A DNA stretch of 64,000 nt from a virus, in IMG/VR virus record IMGVR_UViG_3300042568_001093, positions 1-64,000 of that record. One strand, given 5' to 3'. The notes under the pieces were generated by a model. It made no database searches, was not told the DNA's origin, and saw nothing but the letters and a program-made list of their open reading frames with translations. Below are positions 21,236 to 29,551 of the stretch, in pieces; the stretch's first letter is position 1; every line of letters starts with the position of its first letter. The position numbers and the translations under genes were made by a program.

Positions 21236-23929
21236 ATGTCAAAGTTGAATTCCCTTGGATACGCTGTTCTTTCCGATGTGATGAACTCGAGGGTGTTTGG
21301 TGAAGGAACAACTCAGACAGAGCCTGATGAAAAGCATCTCAGAAACGTCAAGCAGGAGATGGAGAAGTTTGGCGTAGAGTTTCCTGTAAAAAATCCCAGC
21401 AATTTCTTTATCGAGGACTTTGCTCTACCTGAGTTAAAAGCAAACAACATCAAGGATCATTTTGATGCTATCTCCAAAGACGTCTGCGGGGATAAAGTTG
21501 AATTAATGAAGGACTTTGCTTATACCGAAATCGGTGAAGCACCGGATAAAACTAAATTTTTTCTGTATGCTGGTTGGGTCAAGTATCCTTTCAATGGCGA
21601 ACCAGAAGTTGTCGATGGGATTGAGGAGGATATTGCAGTCTATGACTGTGAGACCTTTGTAAAGGGTAGTGACTTTGGCCATCCCATCTTGGCCACTGCG
21701 GTTACTCCTAAGGCATATTATATTTGGATGCATCCCGCGTTCGTAAATAGTAAGACAGAATATAAGCCAATGCTTGTGCCCATTGGAGGCAGGGATAAGA
21801 TTCTAGTTGCTCATAACGTAGCATTTGACCGAGCTCGGACTCAAGAAGCCTATGTCCTTGGCAAAACAAATTCTTGGTTTGACACGATGTCAGCTCATAT
21901 CAATGTGAGTGGATTGGCATCAGGTCAACGTTGGTGGTATTTGCAGAAAGCAGCTAAGAAAGCTACCTATAAAGCCGATCCTATCTGGGCCGATAAGGGA
22001 TCCATGAATAATCTCATCGATTGTTATAACTTCCATTGCCAGCCAATGGTCCCTCTCGAGCAAGAAGATAAAAAGATCCGAAATATCTTCGTAGATGCCA
22101 ATTCCATGGAGGAATTTGTTCCCGAACGAGATGATCTTATTACCTATGCTCTTAACGACGTAAAAATCACCTTTGAACTATATTCTATTCTATTCCTCAA
22201 GTACCTTCAAAATAATCCGTCATTAACCACTCTTGCTGGCCATTTTGGTATCTCTTCTGCTCACCTTCCGGTAGTGAGTGATTGGGAGAAGTGGTTTGAT
22301 GGTTGTGAGAAACAGTGGGAAACTTCGCTCTCCCGCCAAGAAGAGATTCTTTGCAAAATGGCCGAGGAGGTATATCAGTCTTGGAATGAAGGAGAGATTA
22401 CCGATGAGGATATTAAAGCAGATCCATGGCTCTCCCAACTTGACTGGGAAGCAAACTTTAAACTTACAAAGGCTGGGAAACCCAGCTCGAAGTGGTACGG
22501 AGTGCCTAAGTGGGTGAGGAGTGTATCTGCCAAAGACCTCATTGATGGCAAACCTGTAATCCAAGATATCTCAACTAAAAATCGCCTATCCCATCTTCTC
22601 CTTCGTCTTAAGTGGAATGATCAACCTCTAAAGTTCTTTACTGATAAAGGCTGGTGCTTCATGGATGAAGATCTTGGGGACTATGTACGTATCCCTCATA
22701 CTGATGGGGAAGGAGTTAATGTCGGAGGAGTATTGACCAAGGATTATGCTGAGGATTTCGAATCTGGACAACTAAGTTCCGATCTTCCTGAGGCAAAAGA
22801 ACTCATCAAACTTGCAATTAATGTGGCATACTGGACTTCGGTAAGGAGTCGTGTGAGGGAACAACTCGTAGAGGAGATTAAAACTCCTAAGGGAAATAAG
22901 TTTAAGATGATTGTTCCCGCCGCAGTTCCTCATAACACTTCGACCAATCGCGCCGGGGAGAATCTTTGGTTGACTGTTCCTGATCCGAAATACGACAAGA
23001 TCGGTAGTGAAATCAAGACTCGTGTCCAAGCACCTGAGGGCTATGTATTTGTCCAATCCGACTTCGACGCTCAAGAGGCAGTAGTTGCGTCGATCTTTGC
23101 CGACTCATATCACAAGATTGCCGGAAGCACACAATTTTCCCACTCAATTCTTGCTGGGTCTAAAGATGATGGGACGGACATGCATTCCATGACTGCAAAA
23201 GCTATTGGGATCTCTAGGGCTATTGCAAAGGGATGTAATTATGGCATGTTGTACGGGTGTGGGGCTAAAACTCTTGCAAATACAATCCGAAAGGGAAACA
23301 AAAATATCCCAATGAAACAAGCAGTTGAGATGGGAAATAAACTCATTAAAATTAAGAAGGGTACTAAGGCCTCCAGCGTCTCTCAGACACTTATCGGTGG
23401 TTCTGATTCCTATGCTTACAATGAAATGGCACGTATTGCCAATCTTCCCTCTCCCATTAATCCTCTAAGTGGTACAAAGATGTCCACGGCCTTCCGCCCG
23501 ACATCTGTTGGAACCGATTTCTGGACCATGCGTAACAACTGGTGTATTCAATCCACTGGTAGTGCTATGCTCCATGCCTTCATGACTGCTATGGAATGGT
23601 TGATTGCAGAGTACGAATTGGATGCTGAGTTTTGTATGTCAGTTCATGACAGTATCTTGTATCTCTGTCCAGAGTCCCAGGCTGAGGGGGTTGCAGCTTT
23701 GTTCCAAGTAGCTCATGCTTGGTGCTGGGCTTGGATGAGGTATAACTACGGGATCTATGAACTTCCAGTAGCAAATGCCTGGCTCTCTTCTATTGAGATC
23801 GATAAAATCTTCCGTAAAGCCGCCACTGCAAACACTAAGACCGTTTCTCAGCAAAAATCCGAACTTGATGGTGAATCTCGAACCATCCAAGATCTCATCC
23901 CAATTTTCAACTCTATGTTTACAAAATGA
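21236..23929 (+). CDS. Family A DNA polymerase, mitochondrial Pol-gamma-like
   Basis: 897 residues, the replicative polymerase. Exonuclease motifs: Exo I YDCET (D137, E139), Exo II HNVAFDRA (N194, D198), Exo III YALNDVKITFE (Y304, D308). Polymerase motif A SDFDAQE (D609), B RAIAKGCNYGMLYG (R661, K665, Y669), C SVHDSILYL (H804, D805, S806). Beyond the motifs, TLAGHFGISSAHLPVVSDWE, MHSMTAKAIGISRAIAKGCN and the C-terminal segments follow human POLG almost block by block ([40 protein letters not shown]). POLG has HDE in motif C; here it is HDS. T7- and Pol I-like polymerases lack these extra blocks. ATG 21236 is the first good start. Confidence 0.95.
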   Translation: MSKLNSLGYAVLSDVMNSRVFGEGTTQTEPDEKHLRNVKQEMEKFGVEFPVKNPSNFFIEDFALPELKANNIKDHFDAISKDVCGDKVELMKDFAYTEIGEAPDKTKFFLYAGWVKYPFNGEPEVVDGIEEDIAVYDCETFVKGSDFGHPILATAVTPKAYYIWMHPAFVNSKTEYKPMLVPIGGRDKILVAHNVAFDRARTQEAYVLGKTNSWFDTMSAHINVSGLASGQRWWYLQKAAKKATYKADPIWADKGSMNNLIDCYNFHCQPMVPLEQEDKKIRNIFVDANSMEEFVPERDDLITYALNDVKITFELYSILFLKYLQNNPSLTTLAGHFGISSAHLPVVSDWEKWFDGCEKQWETSLSRQEEILCKMAEEVYQSWNEGEITDEDIKADPWLSQLDWEANFKLTKAGKPSSKWYGVPKWVRSVSAKDLIDGKPVIQDISTKNRLSHLLLRLKWNDQPLKFFTDKGWCFMDEDLGDYVRIPHTDGEGVNVGGVLTKDYAEDFESGQLSSDLPEAKELIKLAINVAYWTSVRSRVREQLVEEIKTPKGNKFKMIVPAAVPHNTSTNRAGENLWLTVPDPKYDKIGSEIKTRVQAPEGYVFVQSDFDAQEAVVASIFADSYHKIAGSTQFSHSILAGSKDDGTDMHSMTAKAIGISRAIAKGCNYGMLYGCGAKTLANTIRKGNKNIPMKQAVEMGNKLIKIKKGTKASSVSQTLIGGSDSYAYNEMARIANLPSPINPLSGTKMSTAFRPTSVGTDFWTMRNNWCIQSTGSAMLHAFMTAMEWLIAEYELDAEFCMSVHDSILYLCPESQAEGVAALFQVAHAWCWAWMRYNYGIYELPVANAWLSSIEIDKIFRKAATANTKTVSQQKSELDGESRTIQDLIPIFNSMFTK

Positions 23930-24102
23930 AACATTTTAAATACGGGGCAAATGTAAAGTTCCTAGGCGGATGTAATTATGATCATATTTTGATCAAAAAT
24001 CAGGTATATTTTGTAGAAAAGACCCTTTCAGAGGGATACGTTATTCTTAGAGGAATCCATGGAAAATTTAACTCAGACTGCTTCGAACAGACAACCAAAT
24101 AA
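23926..24102 (+). CDS. Short hypothetical protein
   Basis: 58 residues starting MKHFKYGANVKFLGG. Four-base overlap with the polymerase stop gives coupling. Beta-rich (VYFVEKTLSEGYVILRG), resembling a small barrel of the KOW/SH3 type; unrecognised. Confidence 0.6.
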   Translation: MKHFKYGANVKFLGGCNYDHILIKNQVYFVEKTLSEGYVILRGIHGKFNSDCFEQTTK

Positions 24103-24103
24103 A

Positions 24104-24421
24104 ATGAGTTGGTGGGCATATATCTCCACGCATCTCATCCCTGTATGGCTCAAGTCCTTTGAAGATAACTTCAAGATGTGGAGAGACTTGATGACTGGCA
24201 ACTATGCCAATTATGCTCTTCTTGATGATGACGATCCGTTTACAGAATGCTATGAGTGGTTCTGGGCGTCTATTAACATGGATGAGACCTATCCGAAAGA
24301 GTTCTTGGAGTATCTACAGGACTTATGTGATAGGATAGATAGTGGAGAAGAAGAACTTGTTCCTATGGACCTTGACCAACTTAAAAGAATTGAAGAACTG
24401 CTCGAGGATGTAGAATCATGA
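24104..24421 (+). CDS. Hypothetical protein
   Basis: 105 residues from ATG 24104; a longer frame would overlay the previous gene. MSWWAYISTHLIPVWLKSF start and an acidic C-terminus. Small proteins with this start occur in cyanophages in my recollection. Unknown function; overlaps the next gene by four bases. Confidence 0.65.
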   Translation: MSWWAYISTHLIPVWLKSFEDNFKMWRDLMTGNYANYALLDDDDPFTECYEWFWASINMDETYPKEFLEYLQDLCDRIDSGEEELVPMDLDQLKRIEELLEDVES

Positions 24422-24738
24422 AAAAATTGCCTTATTTTAAATTGATTGAGTTTGTTCGGAGATGGGATTATGGCCATGAGTTCTATGTATCATTCTTCAA
24501 AACATCTAAGTTTGTAGTATTGCAGATTGCCATTGACTACAGCGAATACCCAGGTTGGCCATATTTGCAAATAACCTCAGGAATGGGCAAACTCTTTGGT
24601 ATTTTGCTCAATGTCTGGAAAATTGGCATTTCCTTTGATCTATGTGGTTATCCTTGGAGATTTGTCATAGACGATATGGAAGAATATCCAACTCTTAAGG
24701 AACTATGCGGGGATTCCGATGAAACCACTCCCGAGTGA
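24418..24738 (+). CDS. Hypothetical protein
   Basis: 106 residues, aromatic-rich beta protein (YGHEFYVSFFKTSKF, WPYLQITSGMGKLFG). No signal peptide. ATGA overlap upstream and a 20-base overlap downstream. Unrecognised. Confidence 0.65.
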   Translation: MKKLPYFKLIEFVRRWDYGHEFYVSFFKTSKFVVLQIAIDYSEYPGWPYLQITSGMGKLFGILLNVWKIGISFDLCGYPWRFVIDDMEEYPTLKELCGDSDETTPE

Positions 24739-24901
24739 TTGGGACTTGAGAATCATGTGGACTGTGGCCACCTCATCCAGTATAGAAGGTGGCCCACCAG
24801 CCTATGCCAGGTTTGCCAAAATGTTGTATGATAGTCTTGGTGATGAGGAATCTTCTTATGAACTCTTTGAAAGAAAAGAAAGCCCTTCTCAAGAAACTTG
24901 A
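24719..24901 (+). CDS. Short hypothetical protein
   Basis: 60 residues: MKPLPSDWDLRIMWTVATS and on. Overlaps both neighbours (20 and 44 bases). The overlap with the zinc protein weakens the call, but the N-terminal half reads like a real helix. Confidence 0.45.
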   Translation: MKPLPSDWDLRIMWTVATSSSIEGGPPAYARFAKMLYDSLGDEESSYELFERKESPSQET

Positions 24902-25097
24902 GGGAGCCTATACCACTTGTTTTGATTGTGGGCGGGAGTATGGAGTATATTCGGTTGGATGCTCGTCCGTGCGGACAGGAGAATGCGATGTTTGTGGGAA
25001 AGAATCTCGAGTGACTGAAGCACGAGACTTTGGTTATTTCTCCAGGCAAATTCGCCAACTTAAAAAGGAGATTAAAGATGAGGCCAAACTTTCATAA
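24858..25097 (+). CDS. Zinc-ribbon protein
   Basis: 79 residues from ATG 24858. CFDCGREYG and CDVCGKES form a two-pair cysteine ribbon, flanked by charged helices. Start chosen so that a lysine-rich helix precedes the ribbon as in similar phage proteins. Nucleic-acid binding likely, target unknown. Confidence 0.7.
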   Translation: MNSLKEKKALLKKLEGAYTTCFDCGREYGVYSVGCSSVRTGECDVCGKESRVTEARDFGYFSRQIRQLKKEIKDEAKLS

Positions 25098-25260
25098 AGT
25101 TTTGGAAATGGCCCTTGAAGAAGGCGTCCGATTCGGTTATAATCGTGCTCATAAGCACGTAGAGAACCCACATGAGGATGCCGTAGTTGATTGCGTGGTT
25201 CAAGGTGCTATGAATTCTATTTCTGAATGGTTTATTTTTGAAGAGGAAGTTTCTGAATGA
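25078..25260 (+). CDS. Conserved short protein
   Basis: 60 residues starting MRPNFHKVLEMALEEGVRFG, then NRAHKHVENPHEDAVVDC. Helical; this kind of sequence recurs in cyanobacterial phages. Overlaps the zinc-ribbon gene by 20 bases. Confidence 0.7.
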   Translation: MRPNFHKVLEMALEEGVRFGYNRAHKHVENPHEDAVVDCVVQGAMNSISEWFIFEEEVSE

Positions 25261-25541
25261 GTTTTTCTAAGACTGTTTCTGTTTGTGCTGCTCTTGCAAG
25301 TATCTTTGCTGCTGGTACTGCTGGATGGAAATTGGCAAATGAAAATCAAACGATCCCAGTAGAACAGGGACAAGATGTCTCTGTTTTTGAAGAAAAAATT
25401 AATAAACTCGAGGAGAAATTAAAAGAAGTGGAGGAAAAACCTACTCCAGAAGCAACATCGGCTCCGGTAGTAGTGCAACAACCTCCCGTTCTTCCTCCTC
25501 TGCCACCTGTACCCGAACCTCAACCCGGAGAAGTTGAATGA
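25257..25541 (+). CDS. Membrane-anchored proline-rich protein
   Basis: 94 residues. N-terminal hydrophobic segment (VSVCAALASIFAAGTAGW), a coiled coil (~40-62) and a Pro-rich tail (PPVLPPLPPVPEP). The layout suits an inner-membrane anchor with a periplasmic stalk, reminiscent of spanin-type proteins, but it sits away from RlpA (34782). ATGA overlaps at both ends. Confidence 0.65.
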   Translation: MSFSKTVSVCAALASIFAAGTAGWKLANENQTIPVEQGQDVSVFEEKINKLEEKLKEVEEKPTPEATSAPVVVQQPPVLPPLPPVPEPQPGEVE

Positions 25542-25750
25542 CTTACGATCAACTCTACGAGCACGTTGTTGCTTATGTTGCCATGCCACATACTACTATT
25601 ACTGTGCATGATAAACGTCGTGCTTGTTTGATTCTGGGTGCATTTATGGAATTTAACCTTGATTGCCTAGATGAAGGCGTAGATCCACGAACGCTCGATA
25701 TTACTAGTTTTATCAACGAGAAACTTGACATTTTGGAAGGTAAGAAATGA
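25538..25750 (+). CDS. Hypothetical protein
   Basis: 70 residues, helical, MTYDQLYEHVVAYVAMPHT onward. Coupled by ATGA overlaps on both sides. Unrecognised. Confidence 0.65.
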   Translation: MTYDQLYEHVVAYVAMPHTTITVHDKRRACLILGAFMEFNLDCLDEGVDPRTLDITSFINEKLDILEGKK

Positions 25751-26184
25751 AAACCTATAACCTCACCATCACTGAAAAGCAGGCACGAGCACTTGTAGAT
25801 GCTACTGATTTGCTTCAAAGAGTTCAACTGGGTCAATGGAGAGAAATTCAAGATAATCTACCTCTTCAAAAACCTATTGATTATGAGGAATTTCATCAAG
25901 ATATGAGAATTATTGGAGCAATTCTATCCAAACATATGATTGATGGTATTGATGGTGGTGCTTCCTCACTTGGAGTAGGACATCCAGACCTTCCAGAAAG
26001 TAATGGTATTCTTTATGACCTTCATCGGGTCCTTCGTAGGAAACTTTCTATCGAACGAGCAGTAGAACAGGGTATCATTGAGAATGAAAATGTTTCCAGA
26101 AATAAAATGCCGATTACTGTAGACTTTGATATTCCTATGAAATGGGGGACTGAACCACTTGCTAAAATGGAAAGGGTCAGTTGA
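25747..26184 (+). CDS. Hypothetical protein
   Basis: 145 residues. MKTYNLTITEKQARALVDAT is a beta strand plus helix start seen in phage proteins of unknown role that carry ALVxATD; the middle has GGASSLGVGHPDLPE. Last gene of the operon that begins at the polymerase; a terminator follows at 26198. Confidence 0.65.
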   Translation: MKTYNLTITEKQARALVDATDLLQRVQLGQWREIQDNLPLQKPIDYEEFHQDMRIIGAILSKHMIDGIDGGASSLGVGHPDLPESNGILYDLHRVLRRKLSIERAVEQGIIENENVSRNKMPITVDFDIPMKWGTEPLAKMERVS

Positions 26185-26197
26185 ACAACTGGCATAA

Positions 26198-26232
26198 GGG
26201 CATCTCCACAGGTGCTCTTTTTGTCTTATAAT
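26198..26232 (+). promoter_or_regulatory. Terminator-promoter module, copy 1
   Basis: GGGCATC / GGTGCTC hairpin followed by five T, then TATAAT (26227-26232) within TATAATAACTTCA. Copy 2 at 29104-29138 has the same order. It ends one unit and starts the next. Confidence 0.65.
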
Positions 26233-26253
26233 AACTTCAGTTCAAATAAACCA

Positions 26254-26424
26254 ATGGACGACCAGCACACTCTTAATGTGAGGATTGCTGATACTTTGGA
26301 AAAAATTCAAGGTATCAATCCTGTTCTGTATGGCATGTGGTATAGCAAGTTGTACCCTCCTCATGGTGATAACAAATACTGGACCACTGAAACTCTCGTC
26401 CGTTTGAACAACCTTTTGAAATGA
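26254..26424 (+). CDS. Short hypothetical protein
   Basis: 56 residues from ATG 26254, the first start after the TATAAT box. MDDQHTLNVRIADTLEKIQG, then WYSKLYPPHGDNKYW. Unrecognised. Confidence 0.6.
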   Translation: MDDQHTLNVRIADTLEKIQGINPVLYGMWYSKLYPPHGDNKYWTTETLVRLNNLLK

Positions 26425-26594
26425 TTAGAGCAATCCTCAATCAGTTCCCTGCTCGCTATGGAACTTACTTCGCTGAAGGTAACAAGATCCGCCGAACATT
26501 CTCCAATGGTTTTAGTTACATCGCAAAAGAATGTAAATCACTACAAGAAGCACAACGCATCGTAAAAGATCTCAATCAACTTTTAAGCAAATGA
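26421..26594 (+). CDS. Short basic protein
   Basis: 57 residues: MIRAILNQFPARYGTYFAEG, then an AQRIVKDLNQLL helix. ATGA overlaps at both ends support it as a real gene. Confidence 0.6.
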   Translation: MIRAILNQFPARYGTYFAEGNKIRRTFSNGFSYIAKECKSLQEAQRIVKDLNQLLSK

Positions 26595-26872
26595 CCGAAG
26601 AAGAACTCCCAGCATCAAACGAATTCATCACATTTGTAAGAATTCAACTTGACCACGAACAAAAACAACAACTCAATCGTTTCCTAAATCTCCATTATCT
26701 TGGAGATGTGAATTGTAATGAGTATGATGAGAACTTCAAACTTGTTGCCAAGTACCCAGAGAAAGAAACAGAGGAGTTCAAAAATGCTATGTGGAGAGCA
26801 AATATGTGTGTAGATTATCAGGTTAAAGTGGTCTATGATGTGAATGGTGGTTGCAAATTAGAGTTACTATGA
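26591..26872 (+). CDS. Hypothetical protein
   Basis: 93 residues: acidic, MTEEELPASNEFITFVRIQL, helical middle and a beta end (VKVVYDVNGGCKLELL). Coupled by overlap. Unrecognised. Confidence 0.6.
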   Translation: MTEEELPASNEFITFVRIQLDHEQKQQLNRFLNLHYLGDVNCNEYDENFKLVAKYPEKETEEFKNAMWRANMCVDYQVKVVYDVNGGCKLELL

Positions 26873-27141
26873 ACTACAAAACTGAAATCATAGACGGACG
26901 CAAAGCAGTTGTCCGGCATTTCTTCAAACCACACGAAATCCAAGTTGGTTCTCGTTGGGCACGGGCAGATGGTTCCAAGGGTTATGTCACCGTCGAGGAA
27001 ATTAAAGTCTATCCTGCTTCAGATCACGAAGAAAATCATTGGTATGAGATTTATTATTCTTGGGAGGAGAATGGTGTGAAGAAAACTCACAATAAAGACC
27101 AATTTGCTTTTCAATGTCGTTATTGTTTGATTGTAGAATGA
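26869..27141 (+). CDS. Hypothetical protein
   Basis: 90 residues from ATG 26869. Beta-rich with FKPHEIQVGSRWARADGSKG, a KOW/SH3-like 'property of the site' pattern, and a late CRYC. Unrecognised; overlaps both neighbours by four bases. Confidence 0.6.
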   Translation: MNYKTEIIDGRKAVVRHFFKPHEIQVGSRWARADGSKGYVTVEEIKVYPASDHEENHWYEIYYSWEENGVKKTHNKDQFAFQCRYCLIVE

Positions 27142-27395
27142 AACTCTTCCAATACGACAAAAAAGTTTGGGACGATGGTGATGCTGACTACACTTGGCAG
27201 TTTGGTATCATCAACAATAAAACATTATTCTGGGTTCATTATGAAAATCCCGGTCGTTTAGTTTTTAGTGATGGTGGATTACACATCCTATTCTCATTCT
27301 TTACTAATTCTTTATTTGGAGTAGATTTTCAAGTTGGTAAAGTTGGTTTGAGTGTTAACTTTTTTACAGAATACTTTGATGGGTGGGAAGAATGA
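27138..27395 (+). CDS. Hypothetical protein
   Basis: 85 residues from ATG 27138. MKLFQYDKKVWDDGDADYTW and several Phe/Trp strands. Soluble; unrecognised. Confidence 0.6.
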   Translation: MKLFQYDKKVWDDGDADYTWQFGIINNKTLFWVHYENPGRLVFSDGGLHILFSFFTNSLFGVDFQVGKVGLSVNFFTEYFDGWEE

Positions 27396-27607
27396 CTGAC
27401 GAACAAATCCTTGAACTTGTAAGATTTCACTTTCAAGAAGGTGGAATTAGGGACGATGGTAGTTGTTCCGAGTATTATGGAAATACAAAAGATTTTATTG
27501 ATTTTGCCCAAGCAATCTATGAAATGGGTAATGAAAATGGTTGGGAAAGTCACCAAGAAAGTGTATCCCTGAACTCCTCTTATCCTACTGATTATAACTA
27601 TGACTAA
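27392..27607 (+). CDS. Hypothetical protein, paralogue of the 28039 gene
   Basis: 71 residues. MTDEQILELVRFHFQEGG and DFAQAIYEMGNENG; the latter motif returns as AFAQKIYQMGYDDG in the 72-residue protein at 28039. Both have a short N-terminal helix, a DDG turn and the FAQxIYxMG helix. Function unknown. Confidence 0.6.
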   Translation: MTDEQILELVRFHFQEGGIRDDGSCSEYYGNTKDFIDFAQAIYEMGNENGWESHQESVSLNSSYPTDYNYD

Positions 27608-27824
27608 CCAACAAAAAGCAGAAGAACTCCTAAAAGTTATTTGTAAAAGTGAAGCACACAATACTGCTTGGATGCTTCAAGAAGTTCTTCAACATCTTCG
27701 TAAGCAACTATCAGGAACTAATAAGGTTGATTTTACTGATGAACTGGATGTGATGTTTAATGCTGGATGGGATGAATGTCTCAAAGAGATTGATGCTATT
27801 TGTGATGAGTTGGAATTGCTATGA
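27600..27824 (+). CDS. Hypothetical helical protein
   Basis: 74 residues: MTNQQKAEELLKVICKSEAH, then a FNAGWDECLKEIDAI helix. All-alpha, acidic. Eight-base overlap with the gene upstream. Confidence 0.6.
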   Translation: MTNQQKAEELLKVICKSEAHNTAWMLQEVLQHLRKQLSGTNKVDFTDELDVMFNAGWDECLKEIDAICDELELL

Positions 27825-28042
27825 CTGAAAGAGCACAAAAAATAAGAGAGGAAGCACGACAAGCACTTTACAGAACTCCTAATGACCAAGAGTGTGAGAT
27901 TCCTATTGCGGTTGCTGTTATTCGTGCTATTGTAAATGAGCATCAATACTATCAATGTTGTGAAGAAGAAGGTGTAGAAGATATGGTAGTTGATGCTCGG
28001 TTGCTTTATGACCTTGCTGATGAACTGGAGGCACTCAAATGA
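27821..28042 (+). CDS. Hypothetical protein ending in LADELEAL
   Basis: 73 residues, helical: IPIAVAVIRAIVNEH and LLYDLADELEALK. The end resembles that of the 28254 gene (ELNEIAGDVEAL), so the two may be diverged duplicates. Unknown. Confidence 0.6.
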   Translation: MTERAQKIREEARQALYRTPNDQECEIPIAVAVIRAIVNEHQYYQCCEEEGVEDMVVDARLLYDLADELEALK

Positions 28043-28257
28043 TTTTAAATGAAGAAATCCTCAAACTTTCTAAAACCTGTGGATTTGATAGTTTCACAGG
28101 TGAAAAAGATGATGGGACACAAACTGATTACTGGGAGTGTTGGGAAGAACAACTGATTGCCTTTGCCCAAAAAATCTATCAAATGGGTTATGATGATGGT
28201 TGCTACGAAACATCTTATTCCGCTGGATACACTGGACTTTTTGGAGAACCACAATGA
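28039..28257 (+). CDS. Hypothetical protein, paralogue of the 27392 gene
   Basis: 72 residues with LIAFAQKIYQMGYDDG. See the 27392 gene for the shared plan. Overlaps both neighbours by four bases. Confidence 0.6.
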   Translation: MILNEEILKLSKTCGFDSFTGEKDDGTQTDYWECWEEQLIAFAQKIYQMGYDDGCYETSYSAGYTGLFGEPQ

Positions 28258-28460
28258 CTAACACAGCATACCAAATCTGGGAAACATTCAAAGCAGAATT
28301 GATTGTAGATCCCACAGAAGATATGAAACAAGCATTAGCATCTTCTATTCGTGTAATTTCTTCTCTCATTTATAGAGATGGAGTGCTTGCAAATGAACCT
28401 TGGCTTACTCATACTGCTCAAGAACTAAATGAAATTGCTGGCGATGTGGAGGCACTATGA
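28254..28460 (+). CDS. Hypothetical helical protein
   Basis: 68 residues from ATG 28254. ALASSIRVISSLIYRDGVLA, then AQELNEIAGDVEAL; similar ending to the 27821 gene. Confidence 0.6.
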   Translation: MTNTAYQIWETFKAELIVDPTEDMKQALASSIRVISSLIYRDGVLANEPWLTHTAQELNEIAGDVEAL

Positions 28461-28675
28461 AATTTAATGGATTTGATTGGGTATTTTTGACTATACCTAT
28501 TTTTATAATCGTTGCTGCTGCTGTTCTTACATATGGTGATCAACAACAACGAGTATTATTCCAACAAACATACAATAAAAACTTGGAGTGTCGTCAAGCA
28601 CTCAAAGATCAAACAGTAGGAAGAGTGAATGAGATTTGTGGCGATGTTCCTGCTATTGGAGCTTTTGTGAAATGA
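28457..28675 (+). CDS. Small membrane protein
   Basis: 72 residues. One membrane helix at ~9-27 (VFLTIPIFIIVAAAVLTYG), then a soluble part with two Cys (LECRQALK, EICGDVP). Topology suggests a short N-terminal tail and an exported or cytosolic C-terminal part; unassigned. Confidence 0.6.
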   Translation: MKFNGFDWVFLTIPIFIIVAAAVLTYGDQQQRVLFQQTYNKNLECRQALKDQTVGRVNEICGDVPAIGAFVK

Positions 28676-29091
28676 ATAAAACTCAATCAGCATTAGAACG
28701 AGTTATTATTGAACTTGATAGTTGGTGTGATAATTGGACACCCACATCTTATAATGACCCTCGCATTAGTTTGAGACAGATTGCTGACCGTGCCCGTGAT
28801 GTTTTAGACCCTAGAAAAAAAATGACTGACTTTCAACCAAAACCACAAACACCAGAGCAAGTAGATCAAGGGCTTCGTGATGCTTTTATACAAGCAAAGG
28901 AAGATGGTGTATTTGATTGGGGGGTAAAACTCCATCAACCAAAATACTCCAACTGGAAATGCTACTTATTTGGTAATCGTCCTGGTGGAAATGGAATAAT
29001 GTATGTTCCATCAGAAGGACGAGTGCCTAATCGTTTTGTGAGGTTTATGATGAGGATCTGTTTTGATTGTTTATGGGTAAAGGACACTTGA
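28672..29091 (+). CDS. Hypothetical protein
   Basis: 139 residues from ATG 28672. N-terminal helix (KTQSALERVIIELDSWCDNW), Pro-rich linker (FQPKPQTPEQ), C-terminal beta part with WKCYLFGNRPGGNGIMYVP. Two parts of different character, perhaps a fusion. Last gene before the second terminator-promoter module. Confidence 0.6.
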   Translation: MNKTQSALERVIIELDSWCDNWTPTSYNDPRISLRQIADRARDVLDPRKKMTDFQPKPQTPEQVDQGLRDAFIQAKEDGVFDWGVKLHQPKYSNWKCYLFGNRPGGNGIMYVPSEGRVPNRFVRFMMRICFDCLWVKDT

Positions 29092-29103
29092 AGAACTGAC
29101 CCA

Positions 29104-29138
29104 GGAGCATCCCATAGGTGCTTCTTTTGGTCTATAAT
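29104..29138 (+). promoter_or_regulatory. Terminator-promoter module, copy 2
   Basis: GGAGCATC / GGTGCTTC hairpin followed by TTTT, then TATAAT (29133-29138) within TATAATAACTTCA, which is identical to copy 1 at 26227. Confidence 0.65.
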
Positions 29139-29161
29139 AACTTCATACACACAGACACCCG

Positions 29162-29377
29162 ATGATTGATATCACAACTCAAATTCGCATCCAAAACCAC
29201 GCAGATTATTGGTATACTGTCGAAGATCTTAATGTTGACTTAGGTTGCGAAGGTTTCACCGTTTCCTATTGGGAAATTCGCAAGGGAGAAGGAGATAAAC
29301 GAGTTAATTTTATTACTATGGATAAAGAAGAAGCACTCGCAGTAGCAGATGCAATCTACAAACTTTTTAAGAACTGA
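29162..29377 (+). CDS. Hypothetical protein
   Basis: 71 residues: MIDITTQIRIQNHADYWYTV, a beta sheet, then a KEEALAVADAIYKLF helix. First gene after the module. Unrecognised. Confidence 0.6.
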   Translation: MIDITTQIRIQNHADYWYTVEDLNVDLGCEGFTVSYWEIRKGEGDKRVNFITMDKEEALAVADAIYKLFKN

Positions 29378-29550
29378 TGCACTACGAAACTGACATCATC
29401 ATTCATCAGTATTCATCCGATGGAGATTTTTATTACAAACTCAAAGTCACAGATGTAATGAATATGGATTATTACTATGATGGTAGTGCTTCTACACTTG
29501 ATGATGTTATGGAATGTATCCAACTTCACCTCAAACAACACCAGAACTGA
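29377..29550 (+). CDS. Short hypothetical protein
   Basis: 57 residues: MHYETDIIIHQYSSDGDFYY and a C-terminal STLDDVMECIQLHLK helix. Single-base TGATG overlap with the gene upstream. Confidence 0.55.
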   Translation: MHYETDIIIHQYSSDGDFYYKLKVTDVMNMDYYYDGSASTLDDVMECIQLHLKQHQN

Positions 29551-29551
29551 A

